Under the pieces are notes generated by a model. The model saw nothing but the letters and a program-made list of their open reading frames with translations. It was not told the DNA's origin and did no database searches. Shown in pieces: positions 1-11,784 of a DNA stretch of 64,000 nt. The position numbers and the translations under genes are program-made. The DNA is from Lineus longissimus (Eukaryota; Nemertea; Pilidiophora; Heteronemertea; Lineidae). How positions within the stretch are numbered: the stretch's first letter is position 1; every line of letters begins with the position of its first letter. Where the stretch lies: positions 15,374,501-15,438,500 of the forward strand of contig NC_088320.1 of assembly GCF_910592395.1 (NCBI RefSeq). The letters are read 5' to 3'.

Positions 1-3000
1 TGAAGAACGACCCTCCCAACCAACTTGTGGGAGAGCCTCAAGGTAGGACCTGATCCTTGACTCAGCTTGGCAACAAAATAGCGCAGACAGTCTGCTATTT
101 TAATGCCATAGATTTTTCGGCAAGATTTAATACATCTTGCTCGGATTGGAGATTTTTCTGCAAGGTTTAAGACATCTTGCTCAGGATTGATTGAAATGCC
201 TCATTCTGATTCCATATTTTATAGGTTCAACTAGTCTTTTAGGTGAGAAGTTGCAAGTCTCGGTATTGTCGCTGCCTTTGGGATGACGAAGAACGACCCT
301 CCCAACCAAGCTGATGGAGAGCCTCAAGGTAAGACCTGATCCTTGACTCAGCTTGGCCACAGAATGGCGCAGATAGTCTGCTATTTTAATGCATTAGATT
401 TTTCGGCAAGATTCAATACATCTTGCTTGGATTGGAGATTTTTCTGCAAGGTTTAAGACATTTTGCTAAGGATTGATTGAAATGCCTTATTCTGATTCCA
501 TATTTTGAAGGTTCAATTAGTCTTTTAGGTGAGAGGTTGCAAGTCTCGGTATTGTCGCTGCCTTTGGGATGGCGATGAACGACCCTCCCAACCAACCTGA
601 GGGAGAGCCTCAAGGTTAGACCTGATCCTTGACTCAGCTTGGCATCAAAATGGCGCAGATAGTCTGCTATTTTAATGTCATAGATTTTTCGGCAAGATTT
701 AATACATCTTGCTCGGATTGGAGATTTCGTTAAGGATTGATTGAAATGCCTCATTCTGATTCCATATTTTGAAGGTTCAACTAGTCTTTTAGGTGAGAGG
801 TTGCTAGGCTCGGTATCATCACTGCCTTTGGGATGACGAAGAACGACCCTCCCAACCAACCTGAGGGAGAGCCTCAAGGTTAGACCTGATCCTTGACTCA
901 GCTTGGCAACAAAATGGAGCAGACAGTCTGCTATTTCAATGCTATAGATTTTTCGGCAAGATTTAATACATCTTGCTCGGATTGGGGATTTTCTGCAAGG
1001 TTTAAGACATCTTGCTAAGGATTGATTGAAATGCCTCATTCTGATTCCATATTTTATAGGTTCAACTAGTCTTTTAGGTGAGAGATTGCAAGTCTCGGTA
1101 TTGTCGCTGCCTTTGGGATGACAATGAACGACCCTCCCAACTAACCTGAGGGAGAGCCTCAAGGTAAGACCTGATCCTTGACTCAGCTTGGCCACAAAAT
1201 GGCGCAGACAGTCTGCTATTTTAGTGCCTTAAATTTTTCGGCAAGATTTAATACATCTTCCTCGGATTGGAGATTTTTCTGCAAGATTTAAGACATCTTG
1301 CTGAGGATTGATTGAAATGCCTCATTCTGATTCCATATTTTATAGGTTCAACTAGTCTCTTAGGTGAGAGGTTGCAAGTCTCGGTATTGTCGCTGCCTTT
1401 GGGATGATGAAGAACGACCCTCCCAACCAACTTGAGGGAGAGCCTCAAGGTAAGACCTGATCCTTGACTCAGCTTGGCAACAAAATAGCGCAGACAGTCT
1501 GCTATTTTAATGCCATAGATTTTTTGGCAAGATTTAATACATCTTGCTCGGATTGGAGATTTTTCTGCAAGGTTTAAGACATCTTGCTAAGGATTGATTG
1601 AAATGCCTCATTCTGATTCCATATTTTATAGGTTCAACTAGTCTTTTAGGTGAGAGGTTGCAAGTCTCGGTATCATCACTGCCTTTGGGATGACGAAGAA
1701 CGACCCTCCCAACCAACTTGAGGGAGAGCCTCAAGGTTAGACCTGATCCTTGACTCAGCTTGGCCACAAAATGGCACAGATAGTCTGCTATTTTAATGTC
1801 ATAGATTTTTCGGCAAGATTTAATACATCTTGCTCGGATTGGTCATTTTTTAGCAAGGTTTGAGACATCTTGCTATGGATTGATTGAAATGCCTCATTCT
1901 GATTCCATATTTTATAGGTTCAACTAGTCTTTGAGGTGAGAGATTGCAAGTCTCGGTATTGTCGCTGCCTTTGGGATGACAATGAACGACCCTCCCAACC
2001 AACCTGAGGGAGAGCCTCAAGGTTAGACCTGATGCTTTACTCAGCTTGGCCACAAAAAGGCGCAGATAGTCTACTATTTCAATGCCATAGATTTTTTGGC
2101 AAGATTTAATACATCTTGCTCGGATTGGAGATTTTTCAGCAAGGTTTAAGACATCTTTCTAAGGATTGATTGAAATGAATCATTCTGATTCCATATTTTA
2201 TAGGTTCAACTAGTCTTTTAGGTGAGAGGTTGCAAGTCTCGGTATTATCGCTGCCTTTAGGATGACGAAGAACGACTCTTGACTCAGCTTGGCAACAAAA
2301 TGGCGCAGATAGTCTGCTATTATAATGTCATAGATTTTTCGGCAAGATTTAATACATCTTGCTCGGATTGGAGATTTTGTTAAGGATTGATTGAAATGCC
2401 TCATTCTGATTCCATATTTTGAAGGTTCAACTAGTCTTTTAGGTGAGAGGTTGCTAGTCTCGGTATCATAACTGCCTTTGGGATGACGAAGAACGACCCT
2501 CCCAACCAACCTGAGGGAGAGCCTCAAGGTTAGACCTGAACCTTGACTCAGCTTGGCAACAAAATTGGCAGACAGTCTGCTATTTCAATGCTATAGATTT
2601 TTCGGCAAGATTTAATACATCTTGCTCGGATTGGGGATTTTCTGCAAGGTTTAAGACATCTTGCTGAGGATTGATTGAAATGCCTCATTCTGATTCCATA
2701 TTTTATAGGTTCAACTAGTCTCTTAGGTGAGAGGTTGCAAGTCTCGGTATTGTCACTGCCTTTGGGATGATGAAGAACGACCCTCACAACCAACTTGAGG
2801 GAGAGCCTCAAGGTTAGACCTGATCCTTGACTCAGCTTGGCAACAAAATAGCGCAGACAGTCTGCTATTTTAATGCCATAGATTTTTCGGCAAGATTTAA
2901 TACATCTTGCTCGGATTGGAGATTTTTCAGCAAGGTTTAAGACATCTTGCTCAGGATTGATTGAAATGCCTCATTCTGATTCCATATTTTATAAGTTTAA

Positions 3001-4619
3001 CTAGTCTTTTAGGTGAGAAGTTGCAAATCTCGGTATTGTCGCTGCCTTTGGGAAGACAATGAACGACCCTCCCAACCAACCTGATGGAGAGCCTCAAGGT
3101 AAGACCTGATCCTTGACTCAGCTTGGCCACAGAATGGTGCAGATAGTCTGCCATTTTAATGCATTAGATTTTTCGGCAAGATTTAATACATCTTGCTCGG
3201 ATTGGAGATTTTTCTGCAAGGTTTAAGACATTTTGCTAAGGATTGATTGAAATGCCTTATTCTGATTCCATATTTTGAAGGTTCAACTAGTCTTTTAGGT
3301 GAGAGGTTGCAAGTCTCGGTATCATCACTGCCTTTGGGATGGCGATGAACGACCCTCCCAACCAACCTGAGGGAGAGCCTCAAGGTTAGACCTGATCCTT
3401 GACTCAGCTTGGCCACAAAATGGTGCAGATAGTCTGCTATTTTAATGTCATAGATTTTTCGGCAAGATTTAATACATCTTGCTCGGATTGGAGATTTTTC
3501 TGCAAGGTTTAAGACATCTTTCTAAGGATTGATTGAAATGCCTCATTCTGATTCCATATTTTATAGGTTCAACTAGTCTTTTAGGTGAGAGATTGCAAGT
3601 CTCGGTATTGTCGCTGCCTTTGGGATGACAATGAACGACCCTCCCAACCAACCTGAGGGAGAGCCTCAAGGTAAGACCTGATCCTTGACTCAGCTTGGCC
3701 ACAAAACGGTGCAGATAGTCTGCTAATTCAATGCCATAGATTTTTCAGCAAGATTTAATACATCTTGCTCGGATTGGAGATTTTTCTGCAAGGTTTAAGA
3801 CATCTTGCTAAGGATTGGTTGAAATGCCTCATTCTGATTCCATATTTTATAGGTTCAACTAGTCTTTTAGGTGAGAGGTTGCAAGTCTCGGTATTGATGC
3901 TGCCTTTGGGATGACGAAGAACGACCCTCCCAACCAACCTGAGGGAGAGCCTCAAGGTAAGACCTGATCCTTGACTCAGCTTGGCAACAAAATGGTGCAG
4001 ACAGTCTGCTATTTTAATGCCATAGATTTTTTGGCAAGATTTAAATACATACTTCTTATTCGAATTGGAGATTTTTCTGCAAGGTTTAAGACACCTTGCT
4101 AAGGATTGATTGAAATGCCTCATTCTGATTCCATATTTGATAGGTTCAACTAGTCTTTTAGGTGAGAGGTTGCTAGTCTCGGTATTATCGCTGCCTTTGG
4201 GATGACAAAGAACGACCCTCCCAAACAGCCTGAGGGAGAGCCTCAAGGTTAGACCTGATCCTTGACTCAGCTTGGCCACAAAATGGCGCAAATATTCTGC
4301 TATTTCAATGCCATAGATTTTTTGGCAGGGTTTAATACATCTTGCTCGGATTGGAGATTTTTCTGCAAGGTTTAAGACATCTTGCTAAGGATTGATTGAA
4401 ATGCCTCATTCTGATTCCATATTTTATAGGTTCAACTAGTCTTTTAGGTGAGAGGTTGCAAGTCTCGGTATTGGTGCTGCCTTTGGGATGACGAAGAACG
4501 ACCCTCCCAACCAACCTGAGGGAGGGCCTCAAGGTTAGACCCAATCCTTGACTCAGCTTGGCCACAAAATGGCGCAGACAGTCTGCTATTTTAATGCCAT
4601 AGATTTTGCGGCAAGATTT
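1..4619. repeat. 286-bp satellite array, left part
   Basis: About 17 head-to-tail units of ~286 bp run in from the window edge. Taking the motif GAACGACCCT as unit start, copies begin at 5, 291, 577, 841, 1126, 1412, 1698, 1984, 2270, 2491, 2775, 3061, 3347, 3633, 3919, 4210 and 4496. The units at 577 (264 bp) and 2270 (221 bp) carry internal deletions. Each unit holds a short palindrome, GCAGACAGTCTGC or a one-base variant. Open frames on the minus strand repeat the same peptide in every unit and change frame with unit length, so they are by-products of the repeat and not genes. Confidence 0.95.
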
Positions 4620-6196
4620 CCCTCACCGAAAAGCAGTGTGATATCAGTCAGGATTCAGTCAGGTTGCAGTGTTACCTCACATTTTTATGGCAGTGTTGAA
4701 ATCAGTGGAAAGCAGTCATAGGGAGTGTTTTTCAGTCACGCAATACCAAAGCATACAGTTATACAGCAATCAAAAATAGAGGTTAGGGAGTCATAAGCAG
4801 TGGTAAGACTGTCAAAATCAGTGGTAAGGCAGTCAAAAGCAGTGCTCATTTAGATATTTAGGCTGACTGATTTCCACTGCTTTTGACACTGAAATTGACT
4901 CCTCACCATGCATCATGCACCGGGCTGGCAGTGGGGTTCAGTGTTAATTTAAATATTTCGCAGCACACTGAATCCACACTGAAACACTACTGATTTTGAC
5001 TGCCATTTCCAAAACCTCTTGGAGGGAGCAGTCATTTTCAGTGTTAATATGAATAATTTATTTAATGGCATGCAGGCACGGATGCCGAGAGAGGTTTTGG
5101 GGACGTGACCCCCCTGTGCTGTGACAACCAAAGAAATTGTTCGAAAAAGCAAAAACTTCTAGCGAACTGTTACTTTTGCTGTCCTATTTTAGACGGTGTG
5201 TTTGCGTCCAATATAATGGCAGTGATGACGTCATCTGCACAAATAGAGGACATCGCCGTTGCATGATGACGTGACACAGTAAAAAGATGACAAATTCACG
5301 TCCTTGACCTACGTCATTGCAAACTTTGTCATAATGACAGTGGTCAGATGGGTTACTAGACAATTGAAACGACACAATTGGCACATAGCTACTGTCAGTG
5401 ATGTCAGGGATGCTAGATCAAATTGACGTCCAAATAAAGTAACTGCACGCGGCCTGTAGAATAATGATCTACTGATTGATGTGTATTGAGCTCCCATGCA
5501 GATAATTTGCAGTGTATGCATACATTACAATTAACACCTATAGGGCCTACAGTAGATGCATGAAGATACATGCAGATATCTTGCAGTGTATGCATGCATT
5601 ACAACACCTATAGGGCCCACAGCCTTCTTGATTTGCTGAAAATACAACTTCAGTGTCTGTCTAGATTACCCTTTTTGCATTCATTTGGCTCCTTATGTGT
5701 TCCAATTCAAACTGACTAAAACTCCCCTCTTCTCATATTGAAATTCGGGTAAATATCGAGAAATATGAAGAGCTACCATGATTTCTTGAATGTTTGACTA
5801 TCAAATTCAAACTTACTAGCTTCCTGTCTCAGGTTGCATTATGGGTGATATTTAACACTGAATTTGACTGCAATTACCACTGCTTTACACTGCCATCAAG
5901 TCTTAATCTCACCAGTCATAAAGCAGTGGTTTTCAGTCATGTTGAAAATGCCACGGGTTTCGATCAGAGTTGGAGAAGTGGAAATCAGTGGTCTTTCAGT
6001 CATAGGCAGTGTTTTTGAAATACGTCGTTCATAATGATATGCAAGTGGCAGTGCTTTGCAGTGGTCTTTCAGTCAAAATCAGTGGTATTAAAACATTAAG
6101 AAAAAATGATATGCCTAAGACAGTCATATGCAGTGGGGGTTTCAGTCAAAAGCAGGGTGATGCAGTCATTTTCAGTGCACTGCCTTTCGGTGAGGG
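4620..6196. mobile_element. 1.58-kb non-autonomous TIR transposon inside the satellite
   Basis: The ends are 19-bp inverted repeats with one mismatch: CCCTCACCGAAAAGCAGTG at 4620-4638 and its complement at 6178-6196. The element splits a satellite unit cleanly, and the only duplicated target bases are TT (4618-4619 and 6197-6198). Both ends are packed with short CAGT-type motifs (CAGTGGT, CAGTCA, GCAGTG) over roughly the outer 250-350 bp, which resembles subterminal transposase-binding repeats. No transposase frame is visible, so it must be mobilised in trans. The TT duplication does not let me assign a superfamily. Confidence 0.85.
5497..5622. repeat. Direct duplication inside the TIR transposon
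   Basis: Two ~52-bp copies, 5497-5552 and 5571-5622, share GCAGTGTATGCAT and CACCTATAGGGCC with small differences. Confidence 0.75.
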
Positions 6197-7290
6197 TTAA
6201 TACATCTTGCTCGGATTGGAGATTTTTCTGCAAGGTTTAAGACATCTTGCTAAGGATTGATTGAAATGCCTCATTCTGATTCCATATTTTATAGGTTCAA
6301 CTAGTCTTTTAGGTGAGAGGTTGCAAGTCTCGGTATTGTCGCTGCCTTTGGGATGATGAAGAACGACCCTCCCAACCAACCCGAGGGAGAGCCTCAAGGT
6401 TAGACCTGATCCTTGACTCAGCTTGGCCACAAAATGGCGCAGACAGTCTGCTATTTTAATGCCATAGATTTTTTGGCAAGATTTAACACATCTTGCTCGG
6501 ATTGGAGATTTTTCTGCAAGGTTTAAGACATCTTGCTAAGGATTGATTGAAATGCCTCATTCTGATTCCATATTTTGAAGGTTCAACTAGTCTTTTAGGT
6601 GAGAGGTTGCAAGTCTCGGTATCATCACTGCCTTTGTGATGACGAAGAACGTCCCTCCCAACCAACCTGAGGGAGAGCCTCAAGGTTAGACCTGATCCTT
6701 TAATCAGCTTGGCCACAAAATGGCGCAGACAGTCTGCTATTTTAATGCCATAGATTTTGCGGCAAGATTTAAATACTTCTTGCTCGGATTGGAGATTTTT
6801 CTGCAAGGTTTAAGACATCTTGCTAAGGATTGATTGAAATGCCTCATTCTGATTCCATATTTTATAGGTTCAACTAGTCTTTTGGTGAGAGGTTGCAAGT
6901 CCCGGTATTGTCACTGCCTTTGGGATGACAATGAACGACCCTCCCAACCAACCCGAGGGAGAGCCTCAAGGTTTGACTTGATCCTTGACTAAGCTTGGCT
7001 ATAAAATGGCGCAGATAGCCTCAAGGTAAGGCTCGATTTTTGACTCAGCTAGTCTGCTGTTTTAATGCCATAGATTGAAATTTTGAGCAGTGACTGAGAT
7101 TATGTGACTTGAGTAAGATACAGCTGAACCATCCAATATATTCAAGAACATAAAAAATGGATTCCAACAAGAATGTAAGGATCTAGAGGAGAGATTTCTG
7201 GCAGTTTTGAAAAGTCTTGCTAAAGATTTTATTCCAAATTGAACACATCATTCTTATTCTAATATTTTAAAGGTTCAACAAGCCCAGGAT
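6197..7290. repeat. 286-bp satellite array, right part and decayed edge
   Basis: The array resumes after the transposon with unit marks at 6361, 6647 and 6933 and loses clear identity near 7075. A strongly diverged unit is still recognisable at about 7190-7290: it keeps the order of the core (TTCTGGCAG, AAGTCTTGCTAAAGATT, ATTTTAAAGGTTCAAC). Edge copies being the most diverged is expected when unequal exchange homogenises the array centre. Confidence 0.85.
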
Positions 7291-9050
7291 CGCATCTGAA
7301 TCACTGACATCCCCATTCTGTAGGAAAGGAGCCTTGGGAAAGGAGAACCCATCAAAGATCGTCTCGAAAACACTTGCCTTGATCAGGATACGCTGAAAAA
7401 CCACCGATGAGGAAAATCACTTCATCATCATCATCGTGGAAGTTTTATAACCCTTTTGGGTCTTCAACTTATAAGGTTTGTGAAAAATCAGTGCAATACA
7501 GTCTTATTTTCCATCTCTTTGAATCTGACACAGTCAATTCTTTAAGACATCCTCATTTCTTGTCTTTAATACTTAGACTCATACTTAGACTGGTCATTCT
7601 CTATTGTTGTTTGTATATCAAAATATGGTGCCCACACAGAAAAACACAAAAAGACCAGGCGCTTTATAAAAACAAGGAAAAACGAAGTACGATGTGGGAG
7701 AGTCGTCTCACTTGTAGTAAAAATATGAACTTTTAAATTTTTCCAGAGATTGTCTAAACGGGTTTTGAAAGTTTCAAGGGTATTTCTATTTGCAGCTACA
7801 ACTTCATGTCAGAGATACATGGAATACTGTCAGGAACAAACCTGATGAAAGAACTCTCATTGCTTACACCAATGTTCGCGTTCTTACAGAGCTGGACGAT
7901 CCCATCGATGCTTTTGTTTCAGGCAAATGTAATGAAGTGCTGTGCAAACGATCTGTTAAGCAAACATTTGTTCAAAATTGTAGCATAATATTTGTTCCAA
8001 ATAGTGATTTACCGACATGCTTGAAGATCACCTGTTTGTATTTGACAATGCAATACTGCACAAATGTAATGTGACGTAATGCAACGCTTCAATTTGTTAG
8101 GCAAAATGTTTGTTCAAAATTGTGATTTATCAACATGTTTGAAGATCACCTGTATGTAGATCACCTGTATGTACTTGACAATGCAATACTGCACATAATC
8201 TTTCACTGTGGCCCAGTGTGTTTTGCACCCTTGAAACTAATGTAATTTAAACTTTTCAAGCCTGAATGCTCTTGGGAGCGCCCTTCTTGTTCTCAAATAG
8301 TCTGTGAATCAAATAAGCCACTTAAGTATGTTGATAACTTCATCATTTGATACTGTGTCATCTTCCTTTGCCACACATAGGCATATCTTTCATTATTTTC
8401 AATTATTTTTTATTTTTTAAAGATTTTTTGGCATTTTTGTTTTTTCTTCAGTGGTACATGTTGGTCATTATAGCTAGATTACAGGTAGGTTAGGCCTACA
8501 GGGTTACAGCATTAGTTTATTTCATGACTGGCAGTTAGTGCCGTCATCAGCAGCCACCTAGCGATAGGATTGAGACTAGTGAGTGCAATAGGTGTAGGCG
8601 CAACGTATCTAAGGTTAGGCACTCACTGGTCTTTATCTCCAGGAAGATGACACACCTGGGTAACCATGGCGAAGCTTCAATACAATCTTATCACTGGTTT
8701 TAAACTTGATTCCAGTTGTTTGCTATAATTGGGAAAAGTTTGTTATCAGATTTTAAAACTCCGAGGCTCATGCCAGTGAGCATGTTGCGCGTTTTAATAG
8801 TAATAGTAGCTCGAATTGGGCACATGGCTTGAAAGGTTTAAAACATTGACCTGTGATAAAAAGGGTGAGTTTCTGGGAATGGCCTGCAAAGGCAATTGCA
8901 TTTTCTCACCCATTTTTTCACAATCAAATATTGTTTATAAAATGTAAAATGTACGATGTAAATAATGAAGTAAAAATGTAAAACATAATAAGAAAGTACT
9001 TCTTTGAAGTTATTTATGTTTTGTTATGGTAAAATGAATTACAGGCCCTT
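7291..9050. other. Intergenic, no supported gene
   Basis: No convincing gene is visible. The best open frame starts after a possible acceptor (TTTGCAG, ending 7795) and runs to 8074, but I recognise no domain, it overlaps a local duplication, and no partner exon is seen. The 8400-8450 stretch is AT-rich. Confidence 0.5.
7957..8203. repeat. Imperfect tandem duplication of ~139 bp
   Basis: Sequence from about 7957 (TTTGTTCAAAATTGT) to 8062 recurs from about 8096 to 8203 in the same order, including GAAGATCACCTGT and TTGACAATGCAATACTGCAC. The second copy has a further small duplication of GATCACCTGTATGTA. Confidence 0.7.
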
Positions 9051-9330
9051 ACTGTAAACTCACTCAGGAGCTGTCCGACCGTCAAATGGCAGCACCCGCT
9101 GGATCTGTCATATTCATAGTCCCCTGCTGTAAACTCACCCGGCCAGGAGCTGTCTGGGCTTCAAATGGCAGCACATGCTGGATATATCAATATAGGACAG
9201 CCCCCCCCCCCCCACTATAAACTCACCCAGGAGCTGTCTTAACCTTAAATGTGGCAGCACCAGTGGGACATATCAGTCGGCTACCATCCTACGTGTTGGT
9301 CCCTACTGTAAACTCACCCAGGAGCTATCG
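9051..9330. repeat. Four imperfect ~85-bp repeats
   Basis: Units begin at 9051, 9127, 9214 and 9305 with CTGTAAACTCACCC-like sequence followed by AGGAGCTGTC and, in the first three, TGGCAGCAC. A 14-base poly-C run precedes the third unit. Confidence 0.75.
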
Positions 9331-9880
9331 CCTCTTGATCATGTGAATCAAATGCTAGTCTGGGGGTCTCAGAAGCCCACTTTGTCCCCTCCAATAGATC
9401 TAAGACATGCCTTTTCCGAGGCCGGGATGGATGTACGCTATCCTGATTCAAATATTATTCATCATTCTCTTCGTTGGCCATCTTCTTAGGTGCCTGAGAT
9501 AGTAAGTCAGGTGCCCGAGATGAAAAATAAACATCGTCACTGAAAAAACACCATGTCCTTTCACTAAGACGAGAATATCGTCTAAATCGGATTCTGGGTC
9601 GTGTGAAGACAAGTCTCAAATGGTCTGTGAGTGGTGTCTAAATGAACTCTTTGCGACCTCGATGTCAATCGTCAGAGATAACGCCCTAGTGGGAACAGGT
9701 TATGAAATTTCGTGACTTTTGAACGATGCTAAGTTGAGAAAATCAACTCCAATAATTACATCTATTTACCGACCGCAATTATTTTCTGCAGGTCGGCAAT
9801 CTTTGTTTATAGTTGTGGTCGTCGCTTCTTGTAAACTGTACATGCATATGCTCGTGTTCGGCCTTAATTTTTTTTCTAAA
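9331..9880. other. Intergenic spacer
   Basis: No gene, RNA or repeat structure is recognised. The only open frames run into the tandem repeat that follows. Confidence 0.4.
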
Positions 9881-10651
9881 CACCCCAAGCTCAAAAACCA
9901 CTTGGAGATGGCACTTTTTCTGATTGTTCCTCGACGAAACCACATGGGTACGGTCGGGGGCGATGCCCTGCATAGCCTCATACCACTTTCGTTCCTAGGT
10001 GTGACCAGAATTTTTTTTAAAATCTTTGTTAAGTAAAATTTCTAATTTTTTCTTACCACCCCAAGCTTTAAAACCACTTGGAGATGGCACGCTTTCTGAT
10101 TGTTCCTCGACCAAACCACATGTGTATGGTCGGGGACGATGCCCCACATAGCCTCATACCGCTCTCGTTCCTAGGTGTGACCAGAGTTTTTTTAAAGTCT
10201 TTGTTAAGTAAAATTTCTAATTTTTTCTTACCATCCCAAGCTCAAAAACTACTTGGAGCTGGCACTTTTTCTGATTGTTCCTCGACCAAACCACATGGAT
10301 ACGGTCGGGAACGATGCCCTGCATAGCCTCATACCACTCTCGATCCTAGGTGTGACCAGAATTTGTTTCAAATATTTGTTAAGTAAATTTTCTAATTTTT
10401 TTCTCACCACCTCAAGCTCAAAAACCACTTGGAGATGGCACTTTTTCTGATTGTTCCTCGACCAAACCACATGGGTACGGTCGGGGACGATGCCCTGCAT
10501 AGCCTCATCAAATTTACTTTAAAAATATTTTTGAAAAATTCGGGTCACACCTAAGAACGAGAGTGGTATGAGGCTATGCGGGGAATCGTCCCCGACCGTA
10601 CACATGTGGTCTGGTCGAGGAACAATCGAAAAAAGTGCCATCTCCAAGCTG
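9881..10651. repeat. ~175-bp tandem repeat plus one inverted copy
   Basis: Direct units start at 9881, 10057, 10232 and 10408 with CACCCCAAGCTCAAAAACCA or close variants, spacing 175-176 bp. The fourth breaks off near 10508 and is followed at once by an inverted copy to about 10651. The direct and inverted copies could form a long hairpin. The inverted copy ends exactly where the 5.9-kb duplicated segment begins. Confidence 0.85.
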
Positions 10652-11026
10652 CTTGTCTCCAGAAATGAACCCCTTACTGGTGCTGCCCTCCTGAAAATAC
10701 TCGGGGGACCATAGAACTGAAATCAATATTTTATGAAAGATTGAATATTAGTCTATAATTCAAATCAATATTTTTCTTGATTACCTTTGTATTAACCCAC
10801 GCCACCCCAGGGTCAACTTTTTGTTTTTATTCTTCAATAATTTGTACCGTTGTCGGTGTCACTGGTGTTGTGCCTACTAAAATGTAACGCAAAAACTCCA
10901 AAAATGGGGCTGGAAATTTAGTGCTAGCTTGACACTTTACCCGAGTAAGTCCGAGTAAGACCCGAGTAAACTTGGTGCTGGAAATATGGGGCTAGCTTGA
11001 TTTGGGTATAGAAATTTGGTGCTAGC

Positions 11027-11323
11027 TTGACACAAGCTACTACGCCGCTGAAACAGTCGGTCGAAAAACTGAAAACCGTTAAAATACGTCAGTCACTGCT
11101 GGATTTCAGTCGGGAATGCGAAACCCATTTCTATACATCCGACAACGGGAATGGAAATGAGTACCATTCCCAGTGCTTTGATTCTGGGGACGGAATAGCG
11201 AAAGCCTCACTAATATTTGGTGTCGGGGGTATCTTATTCATAGCCCTTGCGACAATAAATGTGCTCCGTCGCCGTTCTTGCAAATTGAGCATGACGACAA
11301 CGCATGACGTGCAATCCCGATGA
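11027..11323 (+). other. Conserved open frame with one membrane segment (copy 1)
   Basis: A 98-codon frame has no in-frame ATG near its start; it opens after a stop at 11009 and begins TTG. If coding, it would be an exon. The product reads as a Cys-containing hydrophilic part followed by a hydrophobic stretch (SLIFGVGGILFIALA) and a basic patch (VLRRR), like a type I membrane anchor. No clear acceptor or donor is visible. Copy 2 is identical up to the MITE insertion. It may be a relic exon. Confidence 0.3.
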
Positions 11324-11339
11324 ACACTGCCCGTACCGT

Positions 11340-11580
11340 ACGGGGAGACCTTTTGTCTAACGAGGCATTCTGGGACTGCTGCTTGGGGGATTGATGACCA
11401 AGCATTGATAAGTAACGTGATACATTTGAATTGTTATCAGCATGTCATACAAGTGTCAGCCAGTTGGTGAGACCTTTTGACTCACTAAAGCTTCTGGGAC
11501 TGCTGCTCGGGGAGTTGATGACCGGCCACTGGTAACGTATCAACACGATACACTTCAATTGTCACCTTTGCTCTGTTTGG
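11340..11580. repeat. Paired ~110-bp blocks upstream of the receptor (copy 1)
   Basis: Two related blocks (about 11340-11450 and 11468-11580) each read GAGACCTTTTG, CTGGGACTGCTGC, GATTGATGACC or GTTGATGACC, then CGTGATACA or CACGATACA with CAATTG. The same core, CTGGGACTTTTGC with GAGTTGATGACCGG, opens the 63-bp satellite at 24.7 kb. They lie 200-450 bp upstream of the receptor start, where a promoter or 5' leader could be. Confidence 0.6.
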
Positions 11581-11784
11581 TTAAAATACGTTTCACCTGA
11601 TTAGATTGGTTTGTTTCATAAGTTTTAAAGCAGCATGCAGAACTGAACAACCATAGAACAAATATGGTAGCACTGGTGTGACAAAAACGAGGCCAACGAC
11701 TCGCTTTCCGCAAATCCCAGGAACTTTGTTGATCAAAACTTTTCTACCGTGGACTAAAATTTCGAGAACAACGGAATACGGAAA

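Noticed and set aside
413-4565. Many minus-strand open frames with the repeated peptide KLSQGSGLTLRLSL
   Set aside because: They follow the 286-bp satellite unit, shift frame with unit length and have no gene-like start or splice context.
9719-10500. Short frames such as MEMARFLIVPRPNHM over the 175-bp repeat
   Set aside because: Repeat-derived on both strands, without conservation of length.
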